Assembly: GCA_900473745.1 (NCBI GenBank)
Contig: UCMW01000019.1
Location: 62,001 to 126,000, forward strand
Source of the DNA: Hyphomicrobiales bacterium
GTDB taxonomy: Bacteria > Pseudomonadota > Alphaproteobacteria > Rhizobiales > Rhizobiaceae
Direction of reading: 5' to 3'
DNA length: 64,000 nucleotides
The notes below the pieces were generated by a model. The model had not been told where the DNA came from. It saw only the letters and a list, made by a program, of their open reading frames with translations, and did not search any database. This document shows, piece by piece, positions 52,920 to 61,180 of the stretch (the stretch's first letter is position 1; each line of letters starts with the position of its first letter). The position numbers were made by a program, and so were the translations under genes.

Positions 52920-53234
52920 TCAAGCCGCGATGAATGCCGGGTCGGCATAACCGTGACCCTCTGCATATGCAATGGTGGGGCCTTCCGCCCGGATACGCTC
53001 GCGCAGACGCAGCGGCCGCAGCTTGCCGTCTTTTTCCTCGATTTCGATGACGTTGACGTCGACGACGAGGTTGCTGGCGAAGGCCTGTTTCCCGGCGGTT
53101 TCGAGTGCCTCGACCGCCTCGGCATGGCGGGCGACGAAGGCTTCCTGCAGACGCTCGGTCCACTGGCCGCTGGCGTCCAGCCAGACGGCAATGCCGTCGG
53201 TCAGGCGGTTTGCTGTGAGAACCTTGTCTACCAT
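52920..53234 (-). CDS. DUF2849 family protein
   Basis: A 104-residue DUF2849 protein conserved between siroheme synthase and sulfite reductase in alphaproteobacteria, with unknown function. It begins MVDKVLTANRLTDGIAVWLD and ends with a tract typical of the family, GPTIAYAEGHGYADPAF. The ATG at 53234 is 2 bases after the cysG stop, with TTGAGG close upstream, so it is translated in tight coupling. Possibly a small adaptor for the cysI complex, but that is inference from location. Confidence 0.88.
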   Translation of the reverse strand: MVDKVLTANRLTDGIAVWLDASGQWTERLQEAFVARHAEAVEALETAGKQAFASNLVVDVNVIEIEEKDGKLRPLRLRERIRAEGPTIAYAEGHGYADPAFIAA

Positions 53235-53236
53235 CC

Positions 53237-54679
53237 TCAAATCCTTGCAAGTTGCGGTTCGGCCGAAACGAGCGCGCCAAGCGGCTCGGAACGGCTGAAA
53301 TCGGCGCCGGCAACGGCGTCGCCTATGATAACCATGACCGGGCCGGTCAGCTCGGTTCGAGCCTCCAGGCCTGGCAGTTCCTTGAGCGTGCCGTGCAGCA
53401 GACGGCTGTCGCGACGCCCGGCATTCTCGACGACGGCGACCGTCGTGTCTTCTGCCAGGCCACCCGCCATCAAACGCTCGGCGACCGAGGCGGCAACCGT
53501 GCGGCCCATATAGACGGCCACGGTGGCGCCAGACAGCGCCAGACGCGCCCAATCCGGCAGTACGTTACCCTGAAGATCGTGGCCGGTCGTGAAGACCAGC
53601 GACGAAGACACGCCACGCAGCGTCAAGGGCAGCTCGAAATCGGCGGCCGCAGCCAGCGCCGACGTGACGCCCGGGACGATTTCATAAGCGATGCCTGCAT
53701 CACGAAGAGCAGCCATTTCCTCCCCGGCACGACCGAAGATAAGCGGATCACCCGATTTCAGGCGGACGACGCGCTTGCCGGCGTGCCCGAGTTCGACGAG
53801 GAGCGCGTTGATCTGATCTTGCGACTTCGAATGGCAGCCCTTGCGCTTGCCGACTGGAATGCGCTCGACATCGCGGCGGCCCATATCGACCACTTCGCGC
53901 GGCACCAGCGCATCATAGACGATCACGTCGCATTCCATCATCAGGCGATGGGCACGCAGGGTCAGAAGGTCTTCGGCACCCGGACCTGCACCGACGAGAA
54001 ACACGCGGCCTTCAAGGCGGTCAGCGGCGACACCCTTCAGGAGACGGGTCGCTTCGCGGCGTGCGAGGCTGATCTCGTCGGATTCGACATGGTCTGCGAC
54101 CTTGCCCTTGAAGAAATCGCGCCAGAACAGTCGACGGGGTGCGCCGCGGGGCACGAGGCGGTCGACGGCACGGCGATAAGAATTGGCGAGACGGCCAAGC
54201 TTGCCGAGCGAACGTGGTAGGAGGCGATCAATATCGGCGCGGATCATCTGGGCGAGCACCGGGCCCACGCCTTCAGTTCCGATGGCAACAGCGATCGGCG
54301 CGCGATTGACGAGGGCGGGCGTGTAGAAATCACAATAGTCGGGCTGGTCGACGGCATTGGCCGGAATGCGAGCTGCACGTGCGGCGGCCACGATCTGACG
54401 GTCGAGGCCGCCCTCACCCGTTGCGGCAAACACAAGGCGCGCGCCATCCACCTGGGAGGGCTCGAAGGGCAAAGCCACCTGCTCAATGCCGTACTGGGCG
54501 AGGAAGGCAGCGTAATCCTCTTGTGGGGCATCCGTGTAGGCGACGATGCGGGCTTCGGTATTCTTCAGCAGGCGCGCCTTCGCATAAGCCTCGTCGCCGT
54601 TTCCGAAAACGGCGGTGACCTCATTCTCGACCTTGAAGAAAGCCGGAAAGACCGAAAGCTGTTTGTCCTGCTGTGCCAT
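53237..54679 (-). CDS. cysG: Siroheme synthase (multifunctional CysG)
   Basis: CysG turns uroporphyrinogen III into siroheme by two methylations, oxidation and iron insertion. The 480-residue protein has an N-terminal precorrin-2 dehydrogenase/ferrochelatase part (VFPAFFKVENEVTAVFGNGDEAYAK; ATGEGGLDRQIVAAARAARIPANAVDQPDYCDFYTPALV) and a C-terminal SAM-dependent methyltransferase (VFLVGAGPGAEDLLTLRAHR, RLKSGDPLIFGRAGEE, VPGVTSALAAAA, FTTGHD). It heads the operon supplying the cofactor to CysI. Its promoter lies in the 270-base divergent region facing the deaminase gene. The first strand, K-V-E-N-E-V, replaces the more usual GGG-x-VA in the dinucleotide fold, as in rhizobial relatives. Confidence 0.95.
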   Translation of the reverse strand: MAQQDKQLSVFPAFFKVENEVTAVFGNGDEAYAKARLLKNTEARIVAYTDAPQEDYAAFLAQYGIEQVALPFEPSQVDGARLVFAATGEGGLDRQIVAAARAARIPANAVDQPDYCDFYTPALVNRAPIAVAIGTEGVGPVLAQMIRADIDRLLPRSLGKLGRLANSYRRAVDRLVPRGAPRRLFWRDFFKGKVADHVESDEISLARREATRLLKGVAADRLEGRVFLVGAGPGAEDLLTLRAHRLMMECDVIVYDALVPREVVDMGRRDVERIPVGKRKGCHSKSQDQINALLVELGHAGKRVVRLKSGDPLIFGRAGEEMAALRDAGIAYEIVPGVTSALAAAADFELPLTLRGVSSSLVFTTGHDLQGNVLPDWARLALSGATVAVYMGRTVAASVAERLMAGGLAEDTTVAVVENAGRRDSRLLHGTLKELPGLEARTELTGPVMVIIGDAVAGADFSRSEPLGALVSAEPQLARI

Positions 54680-54949
54680 GAATCATCCGCTGCCAGAGTG
54701 CCGCACTATCGCGTTTTGTCTTTAACAATTGAAGAAACAGAAATTCCTTCGCCCTGCACCTTGCGTATTTCTGTCCTAGTGCCTCCGCCGTTGCGAGCAA
54801 AATGCACCGAGTTTCGCCCAGACGGATCGCTCGCCGAGGCTAGAGCTGTCGCGCGCGCCAAAAAGTTGGAGACAGAGCATCATTTCCCTTTCGGCGGCCG
54901 CTCTGCAAGCGCTAGGATCGCATTGCACAAGACTGCGGAGCGCGCCACC

Positions 54950-55537
54950 TTGACCACACCGGAACTTACCCGTCGACTTCTCGACGTGATCGAACACGAC
55001 ATCCTGCCCCTGACCGCCCGTGGCGTGGCCGCCGGCAACAAGGTGTTTGGCGCTGCTATCCTGCGCAAGTCGGATCTTTCGCTGGTGCTGGCCGAGACCA
55101 ACAACGAACTCGAAAATCCGCTCTGGCATGGCGAGGTGCATACGCTGAAGCGCTTCTACGAACAGGGCGAGCGGCCAAATACCAAGGATCTGATTTTCCT
55201 CTCGACGCACGAACCCTGCACCATGTGCATGTCGGCGATCACCTGGGCGGGCTTCGACAATTTCTACTATTTCTTCAGCCACGAAGACAGCCGCGACGCC
55301 TTTGCGATCCCGCATGACCTGAAGATCCTCAAGGAAGTCTTCGGTCTGGAGCCCGGTGGCTATCGGCGGCAGAACGCCTTCTGGCTCAGCCATGCGATGA
55401 TCGAGATGGTGGCTTCCGCCAGCGACGCCGATCGCCCTGCCCTGTTCGAACAGGTCAGCCGGATCAAGGCGGAATACGATCGGCTCTCTGAACTCTACCA
55501 GTCGTCCAAGCGCGACAACGACATTCCGCTCAACTGA
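54950..55537 (+). CDS. Cytidine/deoxycytidylate deaminase-family zinc protein (nucleoside or base deaminase)
   Basis: A 195-residue zinc hydrolase with the deaminase signature: H-G-E in NPLWHGEVHTLKRF and the two zinc cysteines in THEPCTMCMSAITWAGF. It lacks the tRNA adenosine deaminase-specific features I know, so guanine, cytosine or nucleoside substrates are all possible. The start is taken as TTG at 54950 (TTPELTRRLLDVIE), with GCGGAG 9 bases upstream; the frame is open to 54521 but that overlaps cysG antisense. It is followed by mazG 20 bases later, so a nucleotide-hygiene pair is plausible. Confidence 0.85.
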   Translation: MTTPELTRRLLDVIEHDILPLTARGVAAGNKVFGAAILRKSDLSLVLAETNNELENPLWHGEVHTLKRFYEQGERPNTKDLIFLSTHEPCTMCMSAITWAGFDNFYYFFSHEDSRDAFAIPHDLKILKEVFGLEPGGYRRQNAFWLSHAMIEMVASASDADRPALFEQVSRIKAEYDRLSELYQSSKRDNDIPLN

Positions 55538-55557
55538 GCGTGCCACACGGGATCAGA

Positions 55558-56379
55558 ATGGAAGCCTCCACAGACATCAATCGCCTGCTCGAGATCATGG
55601 CGGCGCTCCGCCAGCCAGAGACGGGTTGCCCTTGGGACATCGTCCAGACATTCGAGACGATCAAGCCCTATACCATCGAGGAGGCCTATGAGGTCGCGGA
55701 TGCGATCGAGCGCAAGGATCCGGATGATCTCTGTGAGGAGTTGGGCGATCTCTTGTTGCAGGTGGTCTTCCATGCCCGGATTGCCGAGGAGGCGGGCCTC
55801 TTCTCCTTTGGTGACGTAGTGGCGGCGATCACGCGCAAAATGATCCGACGCCATCCGCATGTCTTTGCCCGCTCGGATGCCGATACGCCGGACGCCGTGA
55901 AGGCGCAGTGGGACAGGATCAAGCAGCAGGAAAAGGCGGAACGTCTCGCACGGCGGGCCGCCCGCGGTTCGGCTGATGATCCCGACACGGGCTATCTCGG
56001 CTCGGTTCAGCGCTCATTCCCGGCGCTCACTGAAGCGTTGAAGCTGCAGGAGCGCGCGGCCAAGGTCGGTTTCGACTGGTCGGATGCGGCGCCCATCCTC
56101 GACAAAATCGAGGAGGAGATCGGCGAATTGCGCGAGGCGCTGGCCGAAAACACTCCGGAGAAGGTCAAGGACGAACTGGGCGACCTCATTTTCGCGCTGG
56201 TCAATATCGGTCGGCATGTTGGCGCTGAACCCGAGCAGGCGCTGCGAGGAACCAATACAAAGTTTCGGAATCGATTCAGCTATATAGAGACATCACTTCA
56301 AGCATCAGGTGAGACATTGCAGGGGGCGTCTCTGGAGCGGATGGAGGAGCTTTGGCAGGCTGCGAAGGGCAAGGTCTGA
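55558..56379 (+). CDS. mazG: Nucleoside triphosphate pyrophosphohydrolase MazG
   Basis: MazG hydrolyses noncanonical or excess NTPs to monophosphates. The 273-residue protein has the duplicated MazG fold: the first with TGCPWDIVQTFETIKPYTIEEAYEVADAIERKD and EELGDLLLQVVFHARIAEE, the second with KVGFDWSDAAPILDKIEEEIGELREAL and DELGDLIFALVNIGRHVG, providing the EExxE/ExxD metal sites. ATG at 55558 is selected; a GTG six codons earlier is possible. It ends 28 bases before the YdeI-like gene on the opposite strand. It is in tandem with the deaminase. Confidence 0.95.
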   Translation: MEASTDINRLLEIMAALRQPETGCPWDIVQTFETIKPYTIEEAYEVADAIERKDPDDLCEELGDLLLQVVFHARIAEEAGLFSFGDVVAAITRKMIRRHPHVFARSDADTPDAVKAQWDRIKQQEKAERLARRAARGSADDPDTGYLGSVQRSFPALTEALKLQERAAKVGFDWSDAAPILDKIEEEIGELREALAENTPEKVKDELGDLIFALVNIGRHVGAEPEQALRGTNTKFRNRFSYIETSLQASGETLQGASLERMEELWQAAKGKV

Positions 56380-56407
56380 GAGTTCGCAGCTGAAACCTGC
56401 AAATCCC

Positions 56408-56995
56408 TCACCTGTCCTGCAGTCCTTTGCCGGCCAGGATCTTATCCCGCAATTTCTCGATCCGCCCGACCCGAGTGACAGATTGTTTCGGCTGAGCGAA
56501 ATAGAGAGCATAGCCGCGCCTGCGTCCAGGCGTCAGCGCCTGGAATGCTTCGGAGAGTTCGGGGTCATCGTTGAGCCTCGCCACGAGTTCATCCGGATAG
56601 ACGATGTCGTCCTTTGGCAGATCGACCCTGGCGCCTTTCCTTTCAAGCTCCATCGCCTCGAGCACATAGGCGCGAATGGTGTCCTTGATCGCATCGATCT
56701 GTTCGAGACCGGTAAATTTGAAGATGCGGGAGGAGCGGGAATTCTCGCCGGGGGCGACGAGCAGCTTGTCCTTGTCCTGGAGCAGGACTCCCTTGAAGAA
56801 GCCAAGTGTCGCATTGTCCTTGAAACCCCAGAGGATCGCGACATTCCCACCATCGAGCGTGTAGACGGGCGAACTCCACTTCCAGACTTCGACAAGGCCA
56901 CAGTCGCGAAGAATAGTTCGCAGAGCCGCGAGCTCTGCTGGCCAGCGGTCGGCCTTCTCGAAGAAGTCGTCGATCGTTCCTTGTGCGTCGTCCAT
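56408..56995 (-). CDS. YdeI/OmpD-associated family protein (DUF1801-type fold)
   Basis: A 195-residue cytoplasmic protein. The front half (DDAQGTIDDFFEKADRWPAELAALRTIL, WKWSSPVYTLDGGNVAILWGFKDNATLGFFKG) is a DUF1801-like domain; the back half (DIVYPDELVARLNDDPELSEAFQALTPGRRRGYALYFAQPKQSVTRVGRIEKLRDKILAGKGLQDR) is the bacteriocin-protection/YdeI type of C-terminal region. Function is not known; some relatives are linked to peptide resistance. The ATG at 56995 (MDDAQGT) is chosen over one eight codons upstream. It is downstream of hflX on the same strand, about 110 bases away. Confidence 0.85.
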   Translation of the reverse strand: MDDAQGTIDDFFEKADRWPAELAALRTILRDCGLVEVWKWSSPVYTLDGGNVAILWGFKDNATLGFFKGVLLQDKDKLLVAPGENSRSSRIFKFTGLEQIDAIKDTIRAYVLEAMELERKGARVDLPKDDIVYPDELVARLNDDPELSEAFQALTPGRRRGYALYFAQPKQSVTRVGRIEKLRDKILAGKGLQDR

Positions 56996-57108
56996 GTCGT
57001 CTGCTCTGCATCGCTCCACGGGAATGTAACCGCAGACAGGCAGCGAGTCGACTTTTGGGACAGCCTTACCCAGGTCCGACGGGAAGGACCGGGCAGGCTT
57101 GCCGTGCT

Positions 57109-58443
57109 TCAGCGCTCCCAGTCTTCCTTGTCGGTCGACTTCCTGCCGCCGAGCTTGCGCTCTAGCTCATCGGCCTGGCGGTCCGTAAGGCGCACGTCCA
57201 CGCTGACGCTGCCATCCTCGTGGTCCTCGCGGCCACTGACCACCGCATTTTCATAGAGCCAGGAGACCACGGCATGCTTGTCGGCAGGAATGGTGATCGT
57301 CGCTTCAGTCAGGACACCAGAGAGGCGTTGCGAGATGACGTCGAGCAGGGTGTCGACCCCCTCGCCGCTGATGGCAGAGACAGGCAGGACATTCTCGCGG
57401 CCGGCCGCTTTCTGGAGGAGGCCGTCATGGTTTTCCGGATCGAGGCGATCGATCTTGTTCCAGATCTCGATGATGCGCTCGGAGCGTTCCTTCTCGTCGA
57501 TGCCGAGATCGTCGAGAATGCGCAGGACATCCGCCGACTGCGCGCCATTGTCCGGGTCCGACATGTCGCGGACATGCAGGATCAGATCCGCCTCCAGTAC
57601 TTCTTCCAATGTCGCGCGGAATGCGGCGACGAGGTGGGTCGGCAGGTCGGAAATGAAACCGACTGTATCCGACATGATGACGGTGCGGCCATGCGGCAGC
57701 TTCATCCGGCGCAGGGTCGGGTCGAGCGTGGCAAACAGCATATCTTCGGCCAATACACCCGCACCAGTGATGCGGTTGAAGAGGGTCGACTTGCCGGCGT
57801 TCGTATATCCGACCAGAGCCACGATCGGATGCGGGACCTTGCGTCGCTTGGCGCGGTGCAACTGGCGGGTGCGGACGACCTGTTCGAGCTCACGCTCGAG
57901 CTTGATGATCTTGTCCTGCAACTGTCGCCGGTCGGCTTCGATCTGGGTTTCACCCGGACCACCCATGAAGCCCGCGCCACCGCGCTGGCGTTCAAGGTGG
58001 GTCCAGGAGCGGACCAGGCGGCCCTTCTGGTAGTTCAGATGCGCCAGTTCGACCTGCAGCGTGCCTTCCTTGGTGGAAGCACGGCGGCCGAAAATTTCGA
58101 GGATCAGGCCCGTGCGGTCGATGACCTTCGCGTTCCAGGCCTTTTCGAGATTGCGCTGCTGAACCGGCGTCAGCGGGTGATCGACGATGACGAGGCCCGC
58201 ATCGTGCTCATCGAGCAGCGCCGTCACTTCGGCGATCTTGCCAGTGCCGAGCAGGGTCGCAGGGCGAGGCTGGCTCACAGTCACGATCAGCCCCTGCACG
58301 ATGGTGAGATCGATGGCGCGGGCAAGGCCTATCGCCTCTTCGAGACGCGCTTCATTCGAGCGGCTCGGGGCTGGCGGCGCGCCTTCCGGTAGAGGCTGGG
58401 ACCTTCCCTGCTTCAACACGGGCACGAGCACGAGCGCCCGCAT
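57109..58443 (-). CDS. hflX: GTPase HflX
   Basis: HflX is a ribosome-associated GTPase that splits stalled 50S-30S complexes in stress. The 444-residue protein has an N-terminal HflX domain (ATLLGTGKIAEVTALLDEHDAGLVIVDHPLTPVQQRNLEKAW...), helical linker, then a G domain with Walker A GYTNAGKSTLFN, SDTVGFISDLPTHL and the NKxD-like WNKID. Conserved RGGAGFMGGPGETQIEADRR marks the HflX-specific linker. It lies 67 bases after hfq, and the pair is a proteobacterial standard. The start at 58443 is the first ATG; the frame is open back to the hfq stop without an obvious alternative. Confidence 0.96.
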   Translation of the reverse strand: MRALVLVPVLKQGRSQPLPEGAPPAPSRSNEARLEEAIGLARAIDLTIVQGLIVTVSQPRPATLLGTGKIAEVTALLDEHDAGLVIVDHPLTPVQQRNLEKAWNAKVIDRTGLILEIFGRRASTKEGTLQVELAHLNYQKGRLVRSWTHLERQRGGAGFMGGPGETQIEADRRQLQDKIIKLERELEQVVRTRQLHRAKRRKVPHPIVALVGYTNAGKSTLFNRITGAGVLAEDMLFATLDPTLRRMKLPHGRTVIMSDTVGFISDLPTHLVAAFRATLEEVLEADLILHVRDMSDPDNGAQSADVLRILDDLGIDEKERSERIIEIWNKIDRLDPENHDGLLQKAAGRENVLPVSAISGEGVDTLLDVISQRLSGVLTEATITIPADKHAVVSWLYENAVVSGREDHEDGSVSVDVRLTDRQADELERKLGGRKSTDKEDWER

Positions 58444-58510
58444 GTCATCCCGGTGCTTTTCGTCCTCCGGGATGATCGAATCGTTTTTTGTGTCGCGGTT
58501 GGTGATGATT

Positions 58511-58762
58511 TCAGTCCTGTCCGGAAGCGGCGTCGTCGTTTTCGAACATCGTCATCGGCTGACCGGGCATAATGGTCGAGATGGCGTGCTTATAGACCAA
58601 CTGGGAATGGCCGTCGCGACGCAGGAGAACACAGAAATTGTCGAAGGATGTCACAACACCGGTCAGCTTCACGCCGTTGATCAGGAAGATCGTCAGCGAA
58701 ATCTTCTGCTTGCGAACGGTATTGAGGAAGAGATCCTGCAGGTTCTGAGAACGTTCCGCCAT
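58511..58762 (-). CDS. hfq: RNA chaperone Hfq
   Basis: Hfq hexamers bind small RNAs and mRNAs and mediate their pairing. The 83-residue protein has the complete Sm fold: SQNLQDLFLNTVRKQKISLTIFLINGVKLTGVVTSFDNFCVLL then YKHAISTIMPGQP, including the Sm2 YKHAI-type motif. The C-terminal tail (about 12 residues, acidic) is short, as in other rhizobia. It is followed by hflX and preceded on the same strand by dat. Confidence 0.97.
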   Translation of the reverse strand: MAERSQNLQDLFLNTVRKQKISLTIFLINGVKLTGVVTSFDNFCVLLRRDGHSQLVYKHAISTIMPGQPMTMFENDDAASGQD

Positions 58763-58874
58763 GGCGCCGCTTCTTTCTTTCTTGCCGGTCTTTTGTCGAC
58801 CGGTGTGATTATTGTTTGACAGCAGGTATGCTTTGGGAATTGGCCCCTCGCCCCTCCGCCGAAAAAAGGTGGTA

Positions 58875-59738
58875 TCAAATCACCGTCTTTTCCGCAACGT
58901 CGAAAAAAGACGTACGGATGCGCTCGGCCATGGCGCCGGGATGACCGTTTCCGATCGACTGGCCATCGATTTCGACGATCGGAAAACAGATGCTGGTCGC
59001 AGCCGTGATGAAGACTTCCCGGGCCGACAGCATCTCGTCGCGCGAGAACTCACGCTCCTCAACCCTGATTCCGAGTTTTTCGGTCACATCCATCAGGCCG
59101 GTGCGGGTGATCCCGCGCAGGATACCGTGTTCGGCCGGGCGCGTGACCAGGACGCCATTCTTGTCGACGATCCAGACATTGGTCGCCGCTCCCTCGGTCA
59201 CCATACCGCGGGCATCGACATAGATCGCTTCCTGGGCACCCTGTTCCTTCGCCGCCTGCCGAGCCATCGCGTTGGGGAGAAGACCGACCGTCTTGATGTC
59301 GACCCGGTCCCAGCGATTGTCCGGCAGGGTGATCGCCTTGAGACCTGTCTCGTTCTTCCTGGCGATGACAGCCGGATCGGTGATCTTGGCAGTGATCACG
59401 AGGCTGGGCTCAATGTCGGCCGAGGGATAGACATGGTCGCGGCGGGCGACGCCACGTGTGACCTGGAGATAGAAAAGGCCATTCTTCACCCGATTGCGCC
59501 GGGCAACTTCGCGGATGACCTGTGTCAGCGCCGCGCGGCTCATCGGTCTCCTGATCGCGAGTTCCAACAATGACCGGTCGAGGCGTTCGAGGTGACGGGT
59601 GAGATCCACAATCATGCCATGGCGGATCTCGCAGACCTCATAGACACCGTCTGCAAACTGGTAGCCACGATCTTCGATATGAACACCCGCCTCCGAATGC
59701 GGCAGGTAGCGGCCATTGACATAGGCGATGCGGGGCAT
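58875..59738 (-). CDS. dat: D-amino-acid aminotransferase (class IV PLP enzyme)
   Basis: A PLP-dependent transaminase interconverting D-amino acids and 2-oxo acids, which can supply D-Glu for peptidoglycan. The 287-residue protein contains RGYQFADGVYEV, RLDRSLLELAI and the PLP lysine in DIKTVGLLPNAMARQAAKEQGAQEAIYVD, followed by TEGAATNVWIV and GITRTGLMDVTEKLG, all typical of fold type IV. I call it D-amino acid rather than branched-chain aminotransferase on the basis of these blocks and its rhizobial position. It starts 14 bases after the trkA stop and is in the ntrY-ntrX-trkA-dat-hfq-hflX run. Confidence 0.9.
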   Translation of the reverse strand: MPRIAYVNGRYLPHSEAGVHIEDRGYQFADGVYEVCEIRHGMIVDLTRHLERLDRSLLELAIRRPMSRAALTQVIREVARRNRVKNGLFYLQVTRGVARRDHVYPSADIEPSLVITAKITDPAVIARKNETGLKAITLPDNRWDRVDIKTVGLLPNAMARQAAKEQGAQEAIYVDARGMVTEGAATNVWIVDKNGVLVTRPAEHGILRGITRTGLMDVTEKLGIRVEEREFSRDEMLSAREVFITAATSICFPIVEIDGQSIGNGHPGAMAERIRTSFFDVAEKTVI

Positions 59739-59752
59739 GGGGATGGTAACCT

Positions 59753-61129
59753 TCAGAAATACTGGATCGAAACGCGGAAAAGTTGCTCGACGTGGCGCAC
59801 CGCCTCGGCGGCGGCGAAAAGAACCACGCGGTCCTTGGCCTTGATCCTGGTGTCACCATCCGGGCGGATGACCGTCTTGTCGCGCAGGATGGCGCCGATG
59901 CGCAGCCCGGAGGGCAGCTCAAGCTCCCGGAAGGGCTTGCCGACGAGCGGCGAGGTTTCGAGCGCTTCCGCCTCGATCACTTCGGCCTTGCCCTTCTGGA
60001 CGGCATAGACGGCGCGAATACGGCCCTTGCGGACATGTTGCAGCACGCGGGAGATGGTCACGGCACGCGGGTTGATATGGGCATCGATGCCGATCGAGGT
60101 GGCAAGATCATGGAAGGATGGGCTGTTGATGAGTGCCATGCCGGACTTGCAGCCGAGACGCTTGGCCATGGCCGCGCTCAGAATATTCGTCTGGTCGTTG
60201 TTGGTCAGCGTCACCATCAGGTCGGCGTCGTGGATATCGGCTTGCTGCAGGATGTTCTGGTCAAGCGCCGATCCATGTAGGACAATCCCCTCTTTCAACT
60301 GATCGGAGACGGCGAGCGCACGTTCGCGGTCGTTCTCAATGATCTTGAGGCGCGTTTTCGGCTGCATCTCTTCGATCGCGCGGGCGACGTAGTACCCGAT
60401 ATTGCCACCGCCGGCGATGACGATCCGGCCCGCTTCCTGCTCCTCGTGGCCGAAGAGACCGAGCGTGCGGCGGGCATGGTCGCGCTGGCAAATGACGTAG
60501 GCGAGGTCGCCGACCAGAAGATGATCCTGCGAGCGCGCCACATTCAGGCGGCCGTTTCGCCAGATGGCGCACACCGTCGCCATCAGATCCGGGAAGAGTT
60601 CGCTCAGCTGATTGAGCGGCGTATCCACGACCGGGCAGTCCTCCATGCATTCGATGGCAAGCATGGCGATATGATCGTCGGCGAAGCGGACGATATCGGT
60701 GGCGCCGGGGAAGGAAATGCGCCGCAGAACCATCTTGCCGACTTCAATCTCGGGGGAAATGGTGACGTCGATCGGCAGATTGTCCCGGCTGAAGAGATCG
60801 GAATATTCCGGCCGCAGATAATTCTGCGAGCGAATACGGGCGATCTTGGTCGGCACGTTGAACAGCGAATGGGCGACCTGACAGGCGGTCATGTTGATTT
60901 CGTCATAGAGGGTGACGGCAATCAGCATTTCGGCCTGGTCGGCGCCCGCGCGCGCGAGCACGTCGGGATGCGCGCCGTGGCCGACATAACCACTCACATC
61001 GAGCGTTTCAGTGATATGCGAGACGAGCGAGGCCGACGTATCGATCACGGAGACGTCGTTGCCCTCCTGGGAGAGGCGCTCGGCGATGCCGTAACCGACT
61101 TGGCCTGCGCCGCAGATGATGACTTTCAT
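59753..61129 (-). CDS. trkA: Trk-type K+ uptake regulatory NAD-binding protein TrkA
   Basis: TrkA is the peripheral NAD/ATP-binding subunit controlling the Trk potassium channel at the inner membrane. The 458-residue protein is duplicated: two Rossmann TrkA-N domains (MKVIICGAGQVGYGIAERLSQEG at 1 and RIVIAGGGNIGYYVARAIEEM at about 234), each followed by a TrkA-C domain. It lies 51 bases after ntrX and 14 bases before dat; the link of potassium uptake to the NtrYX locus is conserved in alphaproteobacteria. Confidence 0.96.
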   Translation of the reverse strand: MKVIICGAGQVGYGIAERLSQEGNDVSVIDTSASLVSHITETLDVSGYVGHGAHPDVLARAGADQAEMLIAVTLYDEINMTACQVAHSLFNVPTKIARIRSQNYLRPEYSDLFSRDNLPIDVTISPEIEVGKMVLRRISFPGATDIVRFADDHIAMLAIECMEDCPVVDTPLNQLSELFPDLMATVCAIWRNGRLNVARSQDHLLVGDLAYVICQRDHARRTLGLFGHEEQEAGRIVIAGGGNIGYYVARAIEEMQPKTRLKIIENDRERALAVSDQLKEGIVLHGSALDQNILQQADIHDADLMVTLTNNDQTNILSAAMAKRLGCKSGMALINSPSFHDLATSIGIDAHINPRAVTISRVLQHVRKGRIRAVYAVQKGKAEVIEAEALETSPLVGKPFRELELPSGLRIGAILRDKTVIRPDGDTRIKAKDRVVLFAAAEAVRHVEQLFRVSIQYF

Positions 61130-61180
61130 GGAATGCTTCCCGCCCCAGGATCGGCTTTCAACCGGTTACGCTTCGCCCGC

